A stretch of 64,000 bases of DNA from Enterobacter asburiae (GCF_008080435.1 NZ_VRKN01000001.1:558001-622000), one strand, 5' to 3'; positions 47,306 to 58,394 are shown, numbered from the stretch's first letter. A program made the numbers and translations. Notes: generated from the sequence alone by a model not told the origin.

Positions 47306-47574
47306 CAGCCGATCACGAAAGGAATGCTGGCGAATACCGCACGGGTGTATTCAATAAAAATTTTCATCATCCACGGCCCCAGCGCAACCGCGACGCCGAC
47401 GATCATCAAAATCTTTGGAATAAAGGTCATGGTCATTTCGTTGACCTGGGTGGCAGCCTGCAAAATACTGATGATCAGACCGGTGACCAGCGCGGCCACC
47501 AGCAGCGGGGCTGACACCATCAGCCCTACCTTGATCGCCTGCATGCCAATCACCATTACGCTTTCAGGGGTCAT
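47305..47574 (-). CDS. fliQ: flagellar export gate protein FliQ
   Basis: An 89-residue two-helix membrane protein, exactly the usual length. VMVIGMQAIKVGLMVSAPLL and LQAATQVNEMTMTFIPKI are diagnostic. Confidence 0.97.
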   Translation of the reverse strand: MTPESVMVIGMQAIKVGLMVSAPLLVAALVTGLIISILQAATQVNEMTMTFIPKILMIVGVAVALGPWMMKIFIEYTRAVFASIPFVIG

Positions 47575-47583
47575 GGGCGTCTC

Positions 47584-48315
47584 CTAACTGTAAAAGCTCT
47601 GGGCCAGCGATCCGACCAGCAGCTGCCAGCCATCCACCAGCACAAACAGCATCAGTTTGAACGGCAGCGCGATGGTCGTGGGCGGCACCATCATCATCCC
47701 CAGCGCCATCAGGATGCTCGCCACCACCAGATCGATGATCAGGAACGGGATAAAAATGGTAAAGCCGATCTGGAACGCGGTTTTCAGCTCGCTGGTGATA
47801 AACGCAGGCACCAGAATGCTCAGCGGCACCTCTTCCGGCGAGGCGATGTCCGGCGTTTTCGCAATGCGGGCAAACATCGCCAGATCGTTTTCACGCGTCT
47901 GGTCGAGCATAAAGGCGCGCAGCGGTTTCACCCCTTCCGTCAGGGCAACCTCCATCGTGATTTTGTTTTCCTGCAGCGGCTGCCAGGCTTTTTCATAGAT
48001 CTGGCTGAACACCGGGGACATCACAAAAAAGGTTAAAAATAGCGACAGCCCGACCAGCACCTGATTGGGTGGCGCGGTGGGGGTGCCGAGGGCGTTACGC
48101 ATCAGACCCAGCACGATGATGATGCGGGTAAACCCGGTCATCATCAGCAGGACGGCAGGAATAAAGGTAAACCCGCTCAGCAAGAGCAGGGTTTGCACCG
48201 GCAGCGTCCAGCCGCCCTCGCCCGTTGGCTGGCCGAGCGTGATGTCGCCGTTGGCCGCCAGCGCACCGGCGGCAGGCAGCATCAGGAAGAACGCCAGCAG
48301 CAGACGACGGCTCAC
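47584..48315 (-). CDS. fliP: flagellar export gate protein FliP
   Basis: A 243-residue gate protein (E. coli 245) with a cleavable signal peptide ending [46 protein letters not shown] and [18 protein letters not shown] are typical. It starts with GTG in a 4-nt overlap with fliO. Confidence 0.97.
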   Translation of the reverse strand: MSRRLLLAFFLMLPAAGALAANGDITLGQPTGEGGWTLPVQTLLLLSGFTFIPAVLLMMTGFTRIIIVLGLMRNALGTPTAPPNQVLVGLSLFLTFFVMSPVFSQIYEKAWQPLQENKITMEVALTEGVKPLRAFMLDQTRENDLAMFARIAKTPDIASPEEVPLSILVPAFITSELKTAFQIGFTIFIPFLIIDLVVASILMALGMMMVPPTTIALPFKLMLFVLVDGWQLLVGSLAQSFYS

Positions 48316-48683
48316 CGTTCACCTCCTGGACGATACTTCTGGCGCAGTTTTTCCAGCATCAGCGGAAAGCTCGCCGCCGGAGCGGACACCTGCGGCGCGT
48401 TCTCCGGGCGAGCCTGCGTCGCAAGGCAGGTGATTTGCGTGGCGGTTACGCCCAGCACCAGACGCTGCTCGCCGACGTCGACCAGCACCAGACGTTCACG
48501 CGGGCCAAGAGACTGCGTCGCCACCAGGGTCATGTTTCCCTGCGCGTCGTTAAGACGACGGGCAAGACCGCTGCGGCGGGCGGCCCAGGCCATCACCACC
48601 AGCAGCAGAACAATCAGCGCCAGCGCGCCGGTGACCGTCATCAGCACCGAGCCGGTAGCCGGGAGGGAGTCCGTCGCGTTCAT
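48312..48683 (-). CDS. fliO: FliP assembly factor FliO
   Basis: A 123-residue bitopic protein with one TM near 15-37 and a cytoplasmic tail containing [33 protein letters not shown] (about residues 51-83). It helps FliP assemble. Shares one base with the fliN stop. Confidence 0.93.
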   Translation of the reverse strand: MNATDSLPATGSVLMTVTGALALIVLLLVVMAWAARRSGLARRLNDAQGNMTLVATQSLGPRERLVLVDVGEQRLVLGVTATQITCLATQARPENAPQVSAPAASFPLMLEKLRQKYRPGGER

Positions 48684-49066
48684 TAGCGGCTCAGACGATG
48701 CATGCGCTCGGACGGCGTAATAATGTCCGTAATGCGGATGCCAAATTTATCGGAGACCACCACCACTTCGCCCTGCGCTATCAGATAGCCGTTGATCAGA
48801 ATATCCAGCGGTTCCCCCGCCAGCCCGTCCAGCGAAACCACCGAGCCCTGGCTTAAGCGCAGCAGCTCTTTGATGGTCATCTTGGTGCGCCCCAGCTCCA
48901 CGGTCATTTTCACCGGGATGTCGAGGATCAGGTTCATTTCGTCAGAGAATTGGGGTGCAGCCATTGTGTCGGTAATTCCCGCCGCGTGCTGTTCGGTCAT
49001 TGCATCACCCCAAAGATTATCGATGGACTGATCGTCAGAACCCGATGAGGTGTTCATATCGCTCAT
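48683..49066 (-). CDS. fliN: flagellar C-ring switch protein FliN
   Basis: A 127-residue switch protein (E. coli 137) with the SpoA domain: ILDIPVKMTVELGRTKMTIKELL, LSQGSVVSLDGLAGEPLDIL and EVVVVSDKFGIRITDII. The N-terminal part is short and acidic. It forms the base of the C ring. Confidence 0.96.
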   Translation of the reverse strand: MSDMNTSSGSDDQSIDNLWGDAMTEQHAAGITDTMAAPQFSDEMNLILDIPVKMTVELGRTKMTIKELLRLSQGSVVSLDGLAGEPLDILINGYLIAQGEVVVVSDKFGIRITDIITPSERMHRLSR

Positions 49067-49073
49067 GGGGAAA

Positions 49074-50066
49074 TTACTCCTTGTTTAATGATAGTAATGA
49101 AGGCTGAATCATCTGCTCGACCTTCAGGGCATATTGATTGTTAACGGCGCCGTATCTGGCCGTGAAGACCGGAACGCCCCCCACGCTGGCGTCGATAAAT
49201 TCCTGCTTGTCCAGGGCGATCACATCGCCTTTTTTCATCTGCATGACGCTGGACAGCCGGGTGTCGACATCGGCAAAGCGTGCGGTCAGCTCCAGTTCGG
49301 TTTCACGCATCTGGCTTGCCAGCAGGCCGCGCCAGTGGGAGTCCTCATGCCGTGAGTTATCCATCGGCGGGTTACTCAGCAACTCGCGCAGCGGCTCAAT
49401 GGTGCTGAAGGGAATACAGATATTGAACTCCCCACGGTGTGAGCCAATCTCCACCGAGAACGGCGTGGTCACCACCACGTCGTTCGGTGACGAGGTGATA
49501 TTGGTGAACTTCACCTGCATTTCTGAACGGATATACTCCGTTTTGATTTTATAGATTGCGCTCCAGGCAAATTCATATGCCTCGCGCGCCATCGACAGCA
49601 TGCGGTGGATCACGCGCTGTTCGGTGGGCGTAAATTCCCGGCCGTCGGCTTTGGTCGGAAAACGACCATCACCGCCAAACAGGTTATCCACGGCCATAAA
49701 CACCAGCCCCGGCGAGAACGCCATCAGCGAGGTGCCGCGCAGCGGGTTAAGGTGCAGCAGGTTCAGGTTTGTCGGTACCGGCAGGTTGCGCGCAAACTCG
49801 TGATACGGCTGGATCTTGATATTTCCCGCCGTAATATCCGGGCTACGACGCAGCAGGTTAAACAGCCCCATGCGGAACTGACGGGCAAAACGTTCGTTAA
49901 TAATCTCCAGCGAATGCAGACGTTCGCGGATCACCCGGCGCTGCGTATGCGGGTCGTAGGGTTTTATCCCGGCGTCCGCCCGGCTGTTCTGGAGATCGCT
50001 ACTGCTCTCAGCATCGGCGTTCAGTAAACGGTCGATCTCATCCTGAGATAAAAAGCTGTCAGCCAT
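49074..50066 (-). CDS. fliM: flagellar C-ring switch protein FliM
   Basis: A 330-residue switch protein (E. coli 334). SFLSQDEIDRLLN at the N-terminus is the CheY-P docking segment. The middle domain has SLMAFSPGLVFMAVDNLFGGDGR, and the C-terminal SpoA domain follows. It binds CheY-P and changes rotor direction. Confidence 0.97.
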   Translation of the reverse strand: MADSFLSQDEIDRLLNADAESSSDLQNSRADAGIKPYDPHTQRRVIRERLHSLEIINERFARQFRMGLFNLLRRSPDITAGNIKIQPYHEFARNLPVPTNLNLLHLNPLRGTSLMAFSPGLVFMAVDNLFGGDGRFPTKADGREFTPTEQRVIHRMLSMAREAYEFAWSAIYKIKTEYIRSEMQVKFTNITSSPNDVVVTTPFSVEIGSHRGEFNICIPFSTIEPLRELLSNPPMDNSRHEDSHWRGLLASQMRETELELTARFADVDTRLSSVMQMKKGDVIALDKQEFIDASVGGVPVFTARYGAVNNQYALKVEQMIQPSLLSLNKE

Positions 50067-50071
50067 AATAA

Positions 50072-50578
50072 TTACCGCAGAATAAATTCATTAATAAGGA
50101 CGTCAGTGACGCGAATGGACTGGTCAAAGGCCAGTGGTTTATTCAGCTCATTCTGAATCGAATTAATCAGGCGACGTTTTCCCTCATCGGACGATAATGC
50201 TTCATAGGTCTGATGGGTCAGCAACATAAATAAACGGCTGCGATATTCAGGTAAATATTTCTCCAGTACGGTAAGGGACTGAGATTCCTCAACCCGTATA
50301 GAGAGTCCCAGATAAAGCACGCGATCCGATTCATTCGCCGTCGGCTTCAGGCTGACGGTGAAGGTATTCATCGAGGCGTATAACGGCTCGATCGGCGCGG
50401 CGGGCTTCACGGCAGGGGTTTCACCTTCCGCGATCGTCTCTGCCGGTTTCGCAAATTTCATTTCCCAGAACAGGTAACCGGAAATCCCGCACGCCGCAAC
50501 GGCAGTCAAAAACATGAACGTCATCAGAAGCGAGCGAGATCCTCCACCGCTGGCGACCTTTTTATTTTTATTACTCAT
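50072..50578 (-). CDS. fliL: stator-associated protein FliL
   Basis: A 168-residue bitopic inner-membrane protein (E. coli 154). One TM near 16-36, then a periplasmic domain with NTFTVSLKPTANESDRVLYLGLSIRV and late VTDVLINEFILR. The linker after the TM is longer than in E. coli, rich in Ala, Glu and Pro. Confidence 0.95.
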   Translation of the reverse strand: MSNKNKKVASGGGSRSLLMTFMFLTAVAACGISGYLFWEMKFAKPAETIAEGETPAVKPAAPIEPLYASMNTFTVSLKPTANESDRVLYLGLSIRVEESQSLTVLEKYLPEYRSRLFMLLTHQTYEALSSDEGKRRLINSIQNELNKPLAFDQSIRVTDVLINEFILR

Positions 50579-50602
50579 TGAACGTATACCTGATAAATAA
50601 GC

Positions 50603-50622
50603 GAGGGCGGCGCGCCACCCTC
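50603..50622 (-). terminator. GC-rich hairpin in the fliK-fliL gap
   Basis: GAGGG and CCCTC flank a self-complementary GGCGCGCC. It lies in the 129-nt gap between fliK and fliL and lacks a T tract on either strand. It may act as a partial terminator or processing site inside the fliF-R operon. Confidence 0.4.
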
Positions 50623-50707
50623 ATGTCAATATGGCGGACATTGTAGTCCATTTGATCACCCTGATAATCAGGCGATAAAATTTCATTCCTGAAGCTAATT
50701 CACCACT

Positions 50708-51760
50708 TCAGGCAAAAGTATTAATTCCGTAAATATTTCCCGGCGTGGTGGTTAATAATGTCGGGACGATATCGTCGTCATCCGGCTGGGTGTCGCCCTC
50801 GTGCTGAGCCTGCTGCTCGCCCGGCGCGTTGTCCCCCTGACCACCCGGCGCAGCGTGCTGTTGTCCTTCCGCGCTGACGTTCGCCTGGCCGAGCTGAATG
50901 CCCGACTCCGCCATCGCGGCGCGCAGCTGCGGCATTGCCTGCTCCATGGCGTGGCGAATATGGGCATGTTCGCTGACGATATGAATATGCGCCTGATCCT
51001 GCTGTACGCGCAGGGAGATCTGCAGGGAACCTAACTCTTCGGGATGTAAACGGATCTCCGCGCTGTGCAGGCCGTTGCGGCTAAACAGCGCAATATGCTG
51101 GCTGACCGACTGCTTCCACTCCGGCGTTTCTGGCGGGTGGTTGACGGTGACCACCTGGTGTGGCGCGTGCGCAACGCTGGTGCGCACGGCAGCCGGCAGC
51201 GCCACGGCATTCGCCGGTGAGGTGGCGGACATCTCTGGCATGGCGACCGTCTCCGTCGCGACCGGTGCAGGCTGCGCCAGAGCAGAGGTTGTCACCGTCG
51301 GCGGTTTCTCTGTCGCACTGAGCGGTGCTAACGTTTTACCGCCCTGCGCGTCGGGTTTGCCGTCCGGCGCAGGCTTACCGGGCTCTGGCCGTGCCGCAGT
51401 CTCCGCGCCCGTCACGCTGCGGGTCACCAGCTGTTGAAGTAGCCACTGCGGGCTTTCCTCGACTTCACCTTCACTGAGTGCGACGCCCGTCAGCGCCTCA
51501 GCCAGCCCCGGTGTCGCCACAAGCAGCGCGTCGCTGCCCGCGTCATCGCCCTCGTCGGTCATCTCCGCCAGCTGTCCCGGCAGCATACCGATCGGATGCG
51601 CCGCCTCCGGCAGGGCGACCAGCGCCTGCGGATCCAGACCGGTAAACAGCTGTGCCAGTTTACCCTCCAGCGCCAGATCGAAATCCTCGTCAGCAAGCAA
51701 GCCCGCTTTCGGTTTGCCCTGTGTTCCACCCAGTAGCAGGGTGGCAATATCAATGTTCAT
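50708..51760 (-). CDS. fliK: hook-length control protein FliK
   Basis: A 350-residue secreted ruler (E. coli 375). The middle is Ala/Pro/Thr-rich and low in complexity. The conserved C-terminal switch domain has HIALFSRNGLHSAEIRLHPEELGSLQI, then VSEHAHIRHAMEQAMPQLRAAM. It measures hook length and switches FlhB specificity. It overlaps fliJ by 4 nt. Confidence 0.94.
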   Translation of the reverse strand: MNIDIATLLLGGTQGKPKAGLLADEDFDLALEGKLAQLFTGLDPQALVALPEAAHPIGMLPGQLAEMTDEGDDAGSDALLVATPGLAEALTGVALSEGEVEESPQWLLQQLVTRSVTGAETAARPEPGKPAPDGKPDAQGGKTLAPLSATEKPPTVTTSALAQPAPVATETVAMPEMSATSPANAVALPAAVRTSVAHAPHQVVTVNHPPETPEWKQSVSQHIALFSRNGLHSAEIRLHPEELGSLQISLRVQQDQAHIHIVSEHAHIRHAMEQAMPQLRAAMAESGIQLGQANVSAEGQQHAAPGGQGDNAPGEQQAQHEGDTQPDDDDIVPTLLTTTPGNIYGINTFA

Positions 51761-52206
51761 AGCCTTTCTCTCTTCTGCCCGGCGCGCTGAGCAAATTCAT
51801 CCATCAGTTTTTGTTCGTGTCGGCTCTGAACCAACGCCTGCGCCGTCTCCCGGCGGTTAATCAATGTTTCAAACGCATTCAGACGTTGCTTGTTTTGCAC
51901 CCAGTTTTGTTTGACCTTGTCGACCGCCTGTTCACAGGCGTCGACGTGGCCTTGCTGCTGCTTCACGACCTGTTTCAGCGATAAAATAAACGACTGGTGA
52001 TTGACCAGATCCGCCACCGACATGCCGTTGCCCATCATTCCCTGGCGCAGGGACTGCTGATACTCCTGCTCGTAGTGCTGGAGCTGTTCATGCTGGGCGA
52101 CCGCCTGCTGAAGCTGCTGCTGAACGCCACCCAGTGCGCGGGTGGTTTCCGTCAGCGTTTCTTCTGCCATGTCGCGCAGCAGGGTCATAGGGTTGTTTAC
52201 CTTCAT
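51757..52206 (-). CDS. fliJ: flagellar export protein FliJ
   Basis: A 149-residue coiled-coil protein (E. coli 147). TLLRDMAEETLTETTRALGG and repeated Gln-rich helices fit. It binds the FliI hexamer and FlhA. Confidence 0.93.
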   Translation of the reverse strand: MKVNNPMTLLRDMAEETLTETTRALGGVQQQLQQAVAQHEQLQHYEQEYQQSLRQGMMGNGMSVADLVNHQSFILSLKQVVKQQQGHVDACEQAVDKVKQNWVQNKQRLNAFETLINRRETAQALVQSRHEQKLMDEFAQRAGQKRERL

Positions 52207-52218
52207 GGCGCCTCCGGA

Positions 52219-53583
52219 TTAGTCCCTGATGTCCGGGAATAGCCCGGACAGCGCGCTTACGGCGTCGTCATAACCGCTGCGTTCGTGGATCGCCTGGTGG
52301 AGGAAGGCCTCCAGCGTCGGGTAGCTGTCGATCGCCTGATCAAGCAGCGCGTCGCTGCCTTTGGCGTAAGCCCCGACGCTCACCAGATCGCGGTTACGCT
52401 GATACGCAGAAAGCAGCTGTTTGAAGCGTTGCACCTTGCGGTACTGAGCATGCGGGATCAGTTCGGTCATGGCTCGGCTGACAGAGGCTTCAATGTCGAT
52501 AGCCGGATAGTGCCCCGCCTCGGCGAGACGACGTGACAGCACGATATGCCCGTCGAGGATCGCCCGCGCCGAATCGGCAATCGGATCCTGCTGGTCGTCC
52601 CCCTCCGTCAGTACGGTATAAAACGCGGTGATGGAGCCGCCCCCTTTCACCCCGTTACCGGTCCGTTCAACCAGCGCAGGCAGACGGGCAAAGACCGACG
52701 GCGGATACCCTTTCGTTGCAGGGGGCTCCCCAATCGCCAGCGCCACTTCACGCTGCGCCATGGCATACCGCGTCAGGGAATCCATGATCAGCAGCACGTT
52801 CAGGCCGCGCTCGCGAAAATCTTCGGCAATGCGGGTGGCATAGACCGCCCCCTGCATGCGCAAAACCGGCGAGACGTCGGCCGGAGCAGCCACCACCACC
52901 GCACGCGCCAGCCCCTGCTCGCCGAGGATATTCTCAATAAAATCTTTTACTTCACGGCCACGCTCGCCAATCAGCCCCACCACGATCGCATCGGCGGTGG
53001 TAAAGCGCGCCATCATGCCCAGCAGCACGCTTTTGCCGACGCCGGAGCCCGCAAACAGGCCCATTCGCTGGCCGCGCCCCACGGTCAACAGACCGTTGAT
53101 GGCGCGCACGCCCACATCCAGCACGGTTTTAATCGGGTCACGGTGGAGCGGATTGAGCGTCGGGGTAAAGAGACCCGCGGCCGGTTTACCCGGTGCCGGG
53201 CGGCCATCCAGAGGACGCCCCTGGGCGTCGAGCACGCGGCCCAGCAGATGCGGGCCAACGGGAAGCTGTTTGCCGGAAGCGCTGGCGGTTTGCAGGGCAT
53301 AGATTCGCGCCCCCGGCAGGATGCCGTCCACGTGTTCCAGCGGCATCAGAAACAGCGTCTGACCATTGAAGCCGACCACTTCGCTTTCAACCGGCATAAT
53401 GCCCTGCTCCGTCTGGCGCTCAACGATGCAGAGCGCGCCAATCGGCAGCTTCAGCCCGACGGCTTCCATCACCAGCCCCGTGGCGCGTGTCAGCTTGCCG
53501 TACTGGCGAAAATCAGGCACCTGAGCCAGCTTCTCTTCCACCCGGTCAAGGACGGAGAGCCATTTTTTTAGCTGCTCGCTCAT
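52219..53583 (-). CDS. fliI: flagellar export ATPase FliI
   Basis: A 454-residue ATPase (E. coli 457). Walker [15 protein letters not shown], the catalytic Glu in [11 protein letters not shown], Walker [13 protein letters not shown], and [18 protein letters not shown] are all present. ATGA overlap with fliH. Confidence 0.97.
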   Translation of the reverse strand: MSEQLKKWLSVLDRVEEKLAQVPDFRQYGKLTRATGLVMEAVGLKLPIGALCIVERQTEQGIMPVESEVVGFNGQTLFLMPLEHVDGILPGARIYALQTASASGKQLPVGPHLLGRVLDAQGRPLDGRPAPGKPAAGLFTPTLNPLHRDPIKTVLDVGVRAINGLLTVGRGQRMGLFAGSGVGKSVLLGMMARFTTADAIVVGLIGERGREVKDFIENILGEQGLARAVVVAAPADVSPVLRMQGAVYATRIAEDFRERGLNVLLIMDSLTRYAMAQREVALAIGEPPATKGYPPSVFARLPALVERTGNGVKGGGSITAFYTVLTEGDDQQDPIADSARAILDGHIVLSRRLAEAGHYPAIDIEASVSRAMTELIPHAQYRKVQRFKQLLSAYQRNRDLVSVGAYAKGSDALLDQAIDSYPTLEAFLHQAIHERSGYDDAVSALSGLFPDIRD

Positions 53584-54284
53584 TGCGAAAGCTCCTCGCG
53601 CGCCAGGTGACAGAGCGCCTGCCAGCGCGTGTCCATGCTGGCATCCACCTCCGCGTCAGGCGACACCACGCGGCAGCCGCCCGCAGCGAGCTGTGCGTCG
53701 CGATGCAGCTCCCAGCCCATCGCCGTCAGCGTGTCGCCGAGCGCCTGCTCAACCGTGGCAAACGCCGCCGGACTGACATACAGCTTAAAGGTGCCGTGCA
53801 GCAGCACATCCTGCTGCATCAGGGTACGGATCTGGCTCACCAGCCCCTGATTGTCCGCCACGCTGGCGCTACCGTAGAGCTGCTGCACGGCGGTGAGCGC
53901 GAACTGTACCAGACGGCCGGGGATCAGGCTTTCGAGGTTCTCCAGCGCAAGCCTGAAGTGGGCGACCCACTGTTCCGCTTCACGCAGAAGCGCCTGCTGC
54001 TCCAGCCGCACCTGTTCGAGTCCCTGCGCAAAACCCGCCTCGCGTCCTTCTTTAAGACCCGCTTCGTGGCCCTGCCTGCGTCCCTCTTCCTGGCCCTGCT
54101 GCTGCCCCTGCGCAAAACCCTGCTGCTCCGCCTGTTTACGCAGGCGCGCCAGCTCGGCTTTCAGCTGTGCCTCGGACTGGGCGTTATCCAGCGTCGGCAG
54201 CGGGGTTTCAGGGGCTTCTCCCAGCAGATTTTCCGGCTGCCAGCTGTGCCACTCGTGGGTGTTGCTTTCCTTAAACGTAGGCAT
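53580..54284 (-). CDS. fliH: FliI regulator FliH
   Basis: A 234-residue cytoplasmic protein (E. coli 235). The hallmark GxxxG run ([17 protein letters not shown], then [16 protein letters not shown]) is near 60-95. W residues at the N-terminus ([12 protein letters not shown]) are those that bind FlhA or FliN. I chose ATG 54284, 8 nt after GGAGG; it overlaps fliG by 14 nt. Confidence 0.94.
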   Translation of the reverse strand: MPTFKESNTHEWHSWQPENLLGEAPETPLPTLDNAQSEAQLKAELARLRKQAEQQGFAQGQQQGQEEGRRQGHEAGLKEGREAGFAQGLEQVRLEQQALLREAEQWVAHFRLALENLESLIPGRLVQFALTAVQQLYGSASVADNQGLVSQIRTLMQQDVLLHGTFKLYVSPAAFATVEQALGDTLTAMGWELHRDAQLAAGGCRVVSPDAEVDASMDTRWQALCHLAREELSQ

Positions 54285-55257
54285 CGTCGCTGCCTCCAAT
54301 CAGGATCTCGCCGGATTCGGCCAGGCGACGCACCACGTTGAGGATCGTCTTCTGCTCGGCTTCGACCTGCGACAGACGCACCGGGCCACGCGAGGCCAGA
54401 TCGTCGGTCATCAGTTCGGCCTGACGACGGGACATATTGCGGAAGAACTTCATGCGCAGCGGCTCGTCGGCCCCCTTCAGGGCGATGATCAGCGTCTCGC
54501 TCTCGATCTCCTGCAGCAGGCGCTGGATGCTGCGGTCTTCCACATCCACCAGATTTTCGAACAGGAACATCTCGTCGATGATCTTCTGCGCCAGCTCGCC
54601 GTCGAACTCGCGTACCGCTTCGATGGCCGCCTCTTCCTGATGAGACTTCATCAGGTTGAGGATCTCTGCCGCCGGACGCACGCCGCCCATCTTGCTGCGC
54701 TTCAGGTTCTGGCCGTGGAGCAGGTTGTTCAGCACTTCCGTCAGCTCCTGCAGCGCGGCAGGCTGTACGCCGCCAAAGGTGGCGATACGCAGCATAATGT
54801 CGTTACGCTCGCGGTCGTCAAATTTGCCCAGCACGTCCGCCGCCTGGTTACGCTTCAGGTGGACCAGGATGGTAGCGATGATCTGCGGATGCTCCTCGCG
54901 GATCAGATCAAATACCGCCTGCGGATCCATAAAGTTGAGCGTTTCAATGCCGTTGGTACCCTGATGGGTGTCCAGCAGATCTTCCAGCAGCGACGAGGCG
55001 CGCTCTTCGCCCAGCGCCTTCACCAGCACGCTGCGCAGATAATCGTTGGTATTGAGGCTCAGCGCCGCGTATTCGCTGGAGTCTTTCTTAAACTCCTCCA
55101 GCACGCTCGCCATCTGGTCATGAGTAAAGCCCGCCATATTCACCATCGAGGCGCTGATCTGCTTCACTTCGTGGGCATTGAGGTGCTTGAACACCTCTGC
55201 GGCCAGGACATCACCCAGCGTCAGCATGACGATGGCGCTTTTTTCTGAGGCATTCAT
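54271..55257 (-). CDS. fliG: flagellar rotor protein FliG
   Basis: A 328-residue rotor protein (E. coli 331). The central [22 protein letters not shown] and the C-terminal torque helix with charged residues ([20 protein letters not shown]) are intact. It meets MotA and FliM. Confidence 0.97.
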   Translation of the reverse strand: MNASEKSAIVMLTLGDVLAAEVFKHLNAHEVKQISASMVNMAGFTHDQMASVLEEFKKDSSEYAALSLNTNDYLRSVLVKALGEERASSLLEDLLDTHQGTNGIETLNFMDPQAVFDLIREEHPQIIATILVHLKRNQAADVLGKFDDRERNDIMLRIATFGGVQPAALQELTEVLNNLLHGQNLKRSKMGGVRPAAEILNLMKSHQEEAAIEAVREFDGELAQKIIDEMFLFENLVDVEDRSIQRLLQEIESETLIIALKGADEPLRMKFFRNMSRRQAELMTDDLASRGPVRLSQVEAEQKTILNVVRRLAESGEILIGGSDDAYV

Positions 55258-56936
55258 TATTTAGTCTCCTTACTCATCCACTGACGGATTACCAGGGCAA
55301 TAACACGAGGCTCCTGCTCCGCCAGCTCACGCAGCTGCTGACCATTGAGTTCGGTATCCACACGCTGCTGGGCGCGATCGCGGGTGTTTTTCTCGGAAGC
55401 GCGTTTTTTCGCGGCCCGCTCTTCTTCGCGTGCCTCTTTTTCCATCTCCAGACGACGCAGCGTGGTCTCCTGATGACGGCTCCAGGCGGGCTGCACCAGC
55501 TTGCGCCACATCACCCAGGCGATAATCGCAATCACCAGATAACGGGCGATGGACATCAGCAGGGCATAGAAACGATCCTGCTCCCAGAACGGCGGTACAG
55601 GCTCTTCCACCACGCCGTTGAACGCGGAGTTGAGGATGTTGACGCTGTCGCCGCGCGTGGCGTTATAGCCAATGGCCTCTTTCACCAGGGCATTGATGCG
55701 GGTCAGTTCTGCCTCGCTAATCGGTCCCGGTTTGCCCTCTTCCCCCTGCGGCAGGTGGTTGATGACCACGGCGACGGACAGACGCTGAATGCGGCCCGCG
55801 TTGGATTTGGTATGGGTCAGCGTGCGGTCCACTTCGAAGTTGGTGGTTTCATCGCTGCGATTGTTATACGGCTGTGCGGGCTCACGGCTGGCACTGCTCC
55901 CGGAGGTGGTCTCTTTTTTCTCCTCCGCCGGGGTATTTAACGGCTGGGTGATCGGCGCTGTGGCTGGCGCTGGCGGCGTATTGCTCAGCGCCCCCGGAAC
56001 GCCGCTGGCTCCCCGGCGGTTGCCCTGCTCAGAGAGGCTGGCCTGACGGCTGCGGATCGCCATTTTTTCCGGCTCGCTGTTCGGCTGATACTGCTCCAGC
56101 GTCTGCTCCTGCTCGGTGAAGTCAATCTGTGCCGTCACCTGCGCGCGAATGTTTTCATTGCCCACCAGCGGGGCCAGAATGCGCTGAATACGCTGCTGGT
56201 AGTCGCTTTCGATTTCGTTGGTGTATTTCAGGTGCGCCGTTTGCAAACCGCGCACGCCGCTTTGGGTCAGCAGGTTACCGCGCTGATCGACAATGGTCAC
56301 ACTCTCAGCCGAGAGCCCGGTGACCGCGCTGGAGATAAGATGGGTGATTGCCACCACCTGGCTGTCATCCAGGGAGCGCCCCTGCAGCAGATTAACGGTC
56401 ACCGACGCGGTCGGTTTTTTCTGCTCGCGGACAAACATTGACGGTTTCGGCGTGGCCAGGTGCACACGTGCGCTCTGGATCGGGCCGAGATTTTCAATCG
56501 TACGCGCCAGCTCGCCTTCCAGCGCGCGCTGGTAGTTGACCTGCTCCGTAAACTGGCTGACGCCAAACTTTTCCTGGTCCAGCAGTTCAAACCCCACCGA
56601 ACCGCCTTTTGGCAGCCCCTGCTGGGCCAGCTTCATGCGCACTTCATGCACCTGGGAGCCCGGTACCATGATCGCGCCGCCCGGCGTATCGATACGGTAT
56701 GGGACGTTAAGCTGCGAGAGTTGGGCAACAATGGCACCGCCCTCTTCATCACTGATATTGCTGAACAGCACCCGGTAATCCGGCTCCTTCGCCCAGAACA
56801 TTAACGCGATGATGACGGAAAGCGCCGCAGCGCCGCAAATCACCAGCAAAAGCTTCGGGCTGCCGCGAAGTGAGGACAGTAGCGATTTCATTCGCTCTGC
56901 CGGATTGTTCGTTAACTCATTTAGTGTGGCACTCAT
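55257..56936 (-). CDS. fliF: MS-ring protein FliF
   Basis: A 559-residue ring protein (E. coli 552) with two TM segments (about 28-48 and 455-475). Ring-building motifs [21 protein letters not shown] and [19 protein letters not shown], the [17 protein letters not shown] region, and a C-terminal FliG-binding tail ending VIRQWMSKE are present. It starts the leftward fliF-R operon. Confidence 0.97.
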   Translation of the reverse strand: MSATLNELTNNPAERMKSLLSSLRGSPKLLLVICGAAALSVIIALMFWAKEPDYRVLFSNISDEEGGAIVAQLSQLNVPYRIDTPGGAIMVPGSQVHEVRMKLAQQGLPKGGSVGFELLDQEKFGVSQFTEQVNYQRALEGELARTIENLGPIQSARVHLATPKPSMFVREQKKPTASVTVNLLQGRSLDDSQVVAITHLISSAVTGLSAESVTIVDQRGNLLTQSGVRGLQTAHLKYTNEIESDYQQRIQRILAPLVGNENIRAQVTAQIDFTEQEQTLEQYQPNSEPEKMAIRSRQASLSEQGNRRGASGVPGALSNTPPAPATAPITQPLNTPAEEKKETTSGSSASREPAQPYNNRSDETTNFEVDRTLTHTKSNAGRIQRLSVAVVINHLPQGEEGKPGPISEAELTRINALVKEAIGYNATRGDSVNILNSAFNGVVEEPVPPFWEQDRFYALLMSIARYLVIAIIAWVMWRKLVQPAWSRHQETTLRRLEMEKEAREEERAAKKRASEKNTRDRAQQRVDTELNGQQLRELAEQEPRVIALVIRQWMSKETK

Positions 56937-57199
56937 GCCGTATTCCTGTATGAAATAGCACGCATCAAGGATGCGCGTCAGCTCACGAAATTCGCGAGAG
57001 TGTTGTCGACGATTTCAAAATATAAGAATTTTTCAGGCGGGCATTATCGTCTGAATGACGTTTTTTTTAAGGACAAATAAGCTCAAAGTTCTGTCGGCTT
57101 ATTGGATTTTCTGACGTTTTTATTCACGTGTTAAGCTGTCGACGTTTAAAAGATGTGCAAAGAATAGCGGTTTTTATCTTATTTAAAGGTAACTGAAAA
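56937..57199. promoter_or_regulatory. divergent fliF-fliE control region
   Basis: 263 bp, AT-rich towards fliE. It must carry class 2 promoters for fliF-R (leftward) and for fliE and the genes behind it (rightward). FlhDC boxes are not distinct by eye. I find no CCGATGA-type sigma-28 element here. Confidence 0.6.
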
Positions 57200-57523
57200 A
57201 TGTCAGCAACATTAATGCGTGGCGTACTTGATCAAATTCAGACTCAGGCGCAGCAGGTCAGCGGCCCGTCTAACCGGCTGCAGACGTCTCGCGGCGACGC
57301 CCCTTCCTTTTCGGATGTGTTATTTAACAGCATCAACGAAATAAATAAAACACAGGTTGAGGCGAAGAACAAGACCCAGCAATGGATGTCCGGCAGTAGC
57401 GATATCGGCCTGAATGACGTCATGCTGGCGATGCAGAAATCTTCTATTTCATTCAGTTTTGGTATGCAGGCGAGAAATAAAATGATCGGTGCCTATCAGG
57501 AAATAATGAATACTCCGGTTTAA
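57200..57523 (+). CDS. fliE: MS-ring/rod adaptor FliE
   Basis: A 107-residue export-apparatus/rod junction protein (E. coli 104). FSDVLFNSINEINKTQVEAK and IGLNDVMLAMQKSSISFSFGMQARNKMIGAYQEIM are diagnostic. AAAGG lies upstream. It is followed by cheR after only 16 nt, which is unusual compared with E. coli. Confidence 0.97.
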   Translation: MSATLMRGVLDQIQTQAQQVSGPSNRLQTSRGDAPSFSDVLFNSINEINKTQVEAKNKTQQWMSGSSDIGLNDVMLAMQKSSISFSFGMQARNKMIGAYQEIMNTPV

Positions 57524-57539
57524 GGTCCGCCCCCCCTCT

Positions 57540-58394
57540 ATGAGTGAAATTAATAGCATTCCTGCACGTTTATCCCTGAATTCACTTTCATTGTCTGACG
57601 GCGAATTACAGCGGATTGGGAAATTAATCTATACGCGTGCCGGAATTGTCGTCAATGCCCAAAAACGAGAGATGATTTTTAATCGTCTTTCTCGTCGCGT
57701 GCGCATGCTGGCCTTTTCCAGCTTCAGCGATTACATCAACCTGCTTGAATCGCAAACGGAGCACCCGGAGTGGCAGAACTTTATCAACGCTCTGACCACC
57801 AACCTGACCTCCTTTTTTCGCGAGTCTTATCATTTTCCGATCCTCGCAGAACATGCGCGCCAGCACGGGAGCGGGTATCGCGTCTGGTGTACCGCCGCCT
57901 CTACGGGGGAAGAGCCGTGCTCTATCGCCATGACGCTGCATGACCAGCTGGGTCCCTCCGTTGCCGGGCCGCGCATCTGGGCGTCGGATATTGACACCGA
58001 GGTGCTGGCAAAAGCAGAGGCGGGGATTTATCGGCTGAGCGACCTGGATTCGCTGACGCTGGCGCAAAAGCGCCACTTTTTCCTGCGTGGCGCAGGCGAC
58101 AACAGCGAATGGGTGAAAGCCCGGCGGGAACTGCTGTCGGCTATCCACTATCAGCAGCTTAATTTGCTGGATGAGAAGTGGTCCCTCCCGGGGCCGTTCA
58201 ACGCCATCTTTTGTCGCAACGTAATGATTTACTTCGATGCAGCCACGCAGCAGCGTCTGTTGCAGCGTTTTGCGCGCCTGCTCAAGCCGGGCGGCCTGCT
58301 GTTTGTGGGTCACTCTGAACATTTTAGCCATGCCCATATTCCGCTGCGCCTGCGCGGGCAGTCGGTGTATGAACTGACGGAGACAACACGGTGA
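57540..58394 (+). CDS. cheR: chemotaxis methyltransferase CheR
   Basis: A 284-residue SAM-dependent enzyme (E. coli 286) that methylates receptor Glu residues. N-terminal helical domain, then TNLTSFFRESYHFPIL, the SAM motif YRVWCTAASTGEEPCSIAM, WASDIDTEVLAKAEAG and NVMIYF. The beta subdomain for pentapeptide docking is present, matching the WETF-tailed receptor. No SD is obvious before ATG; coupling to fliE is likely. Overlaps cheB by 4 nt. Confidence 0.96.
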   Translation: MSEINSIPARLSLNSLSLSDGELQRIGKLIYTRAGIVVNAQKREMIFNRLSRRVRMLAFSSFSDYINLLESQTEHPEWQNFINALTTNLTSFFRESYHFPILAEHARQHGSGYRVWCTAASTGEEPCSIAMTLHDQLGPSVAGPRIWASDIDTEVLAKAEAGIYRLSDLDSLTLAQKRHFFLRGAGDNSEWVKARRELLSAIHYQQLNLLDEKWSLPGPFNAIFCRNVMIYFDAATQQRLLQRFARLLKPGGLLFVGHSEHFSHAHIPLRLRGQSVYELTETTR

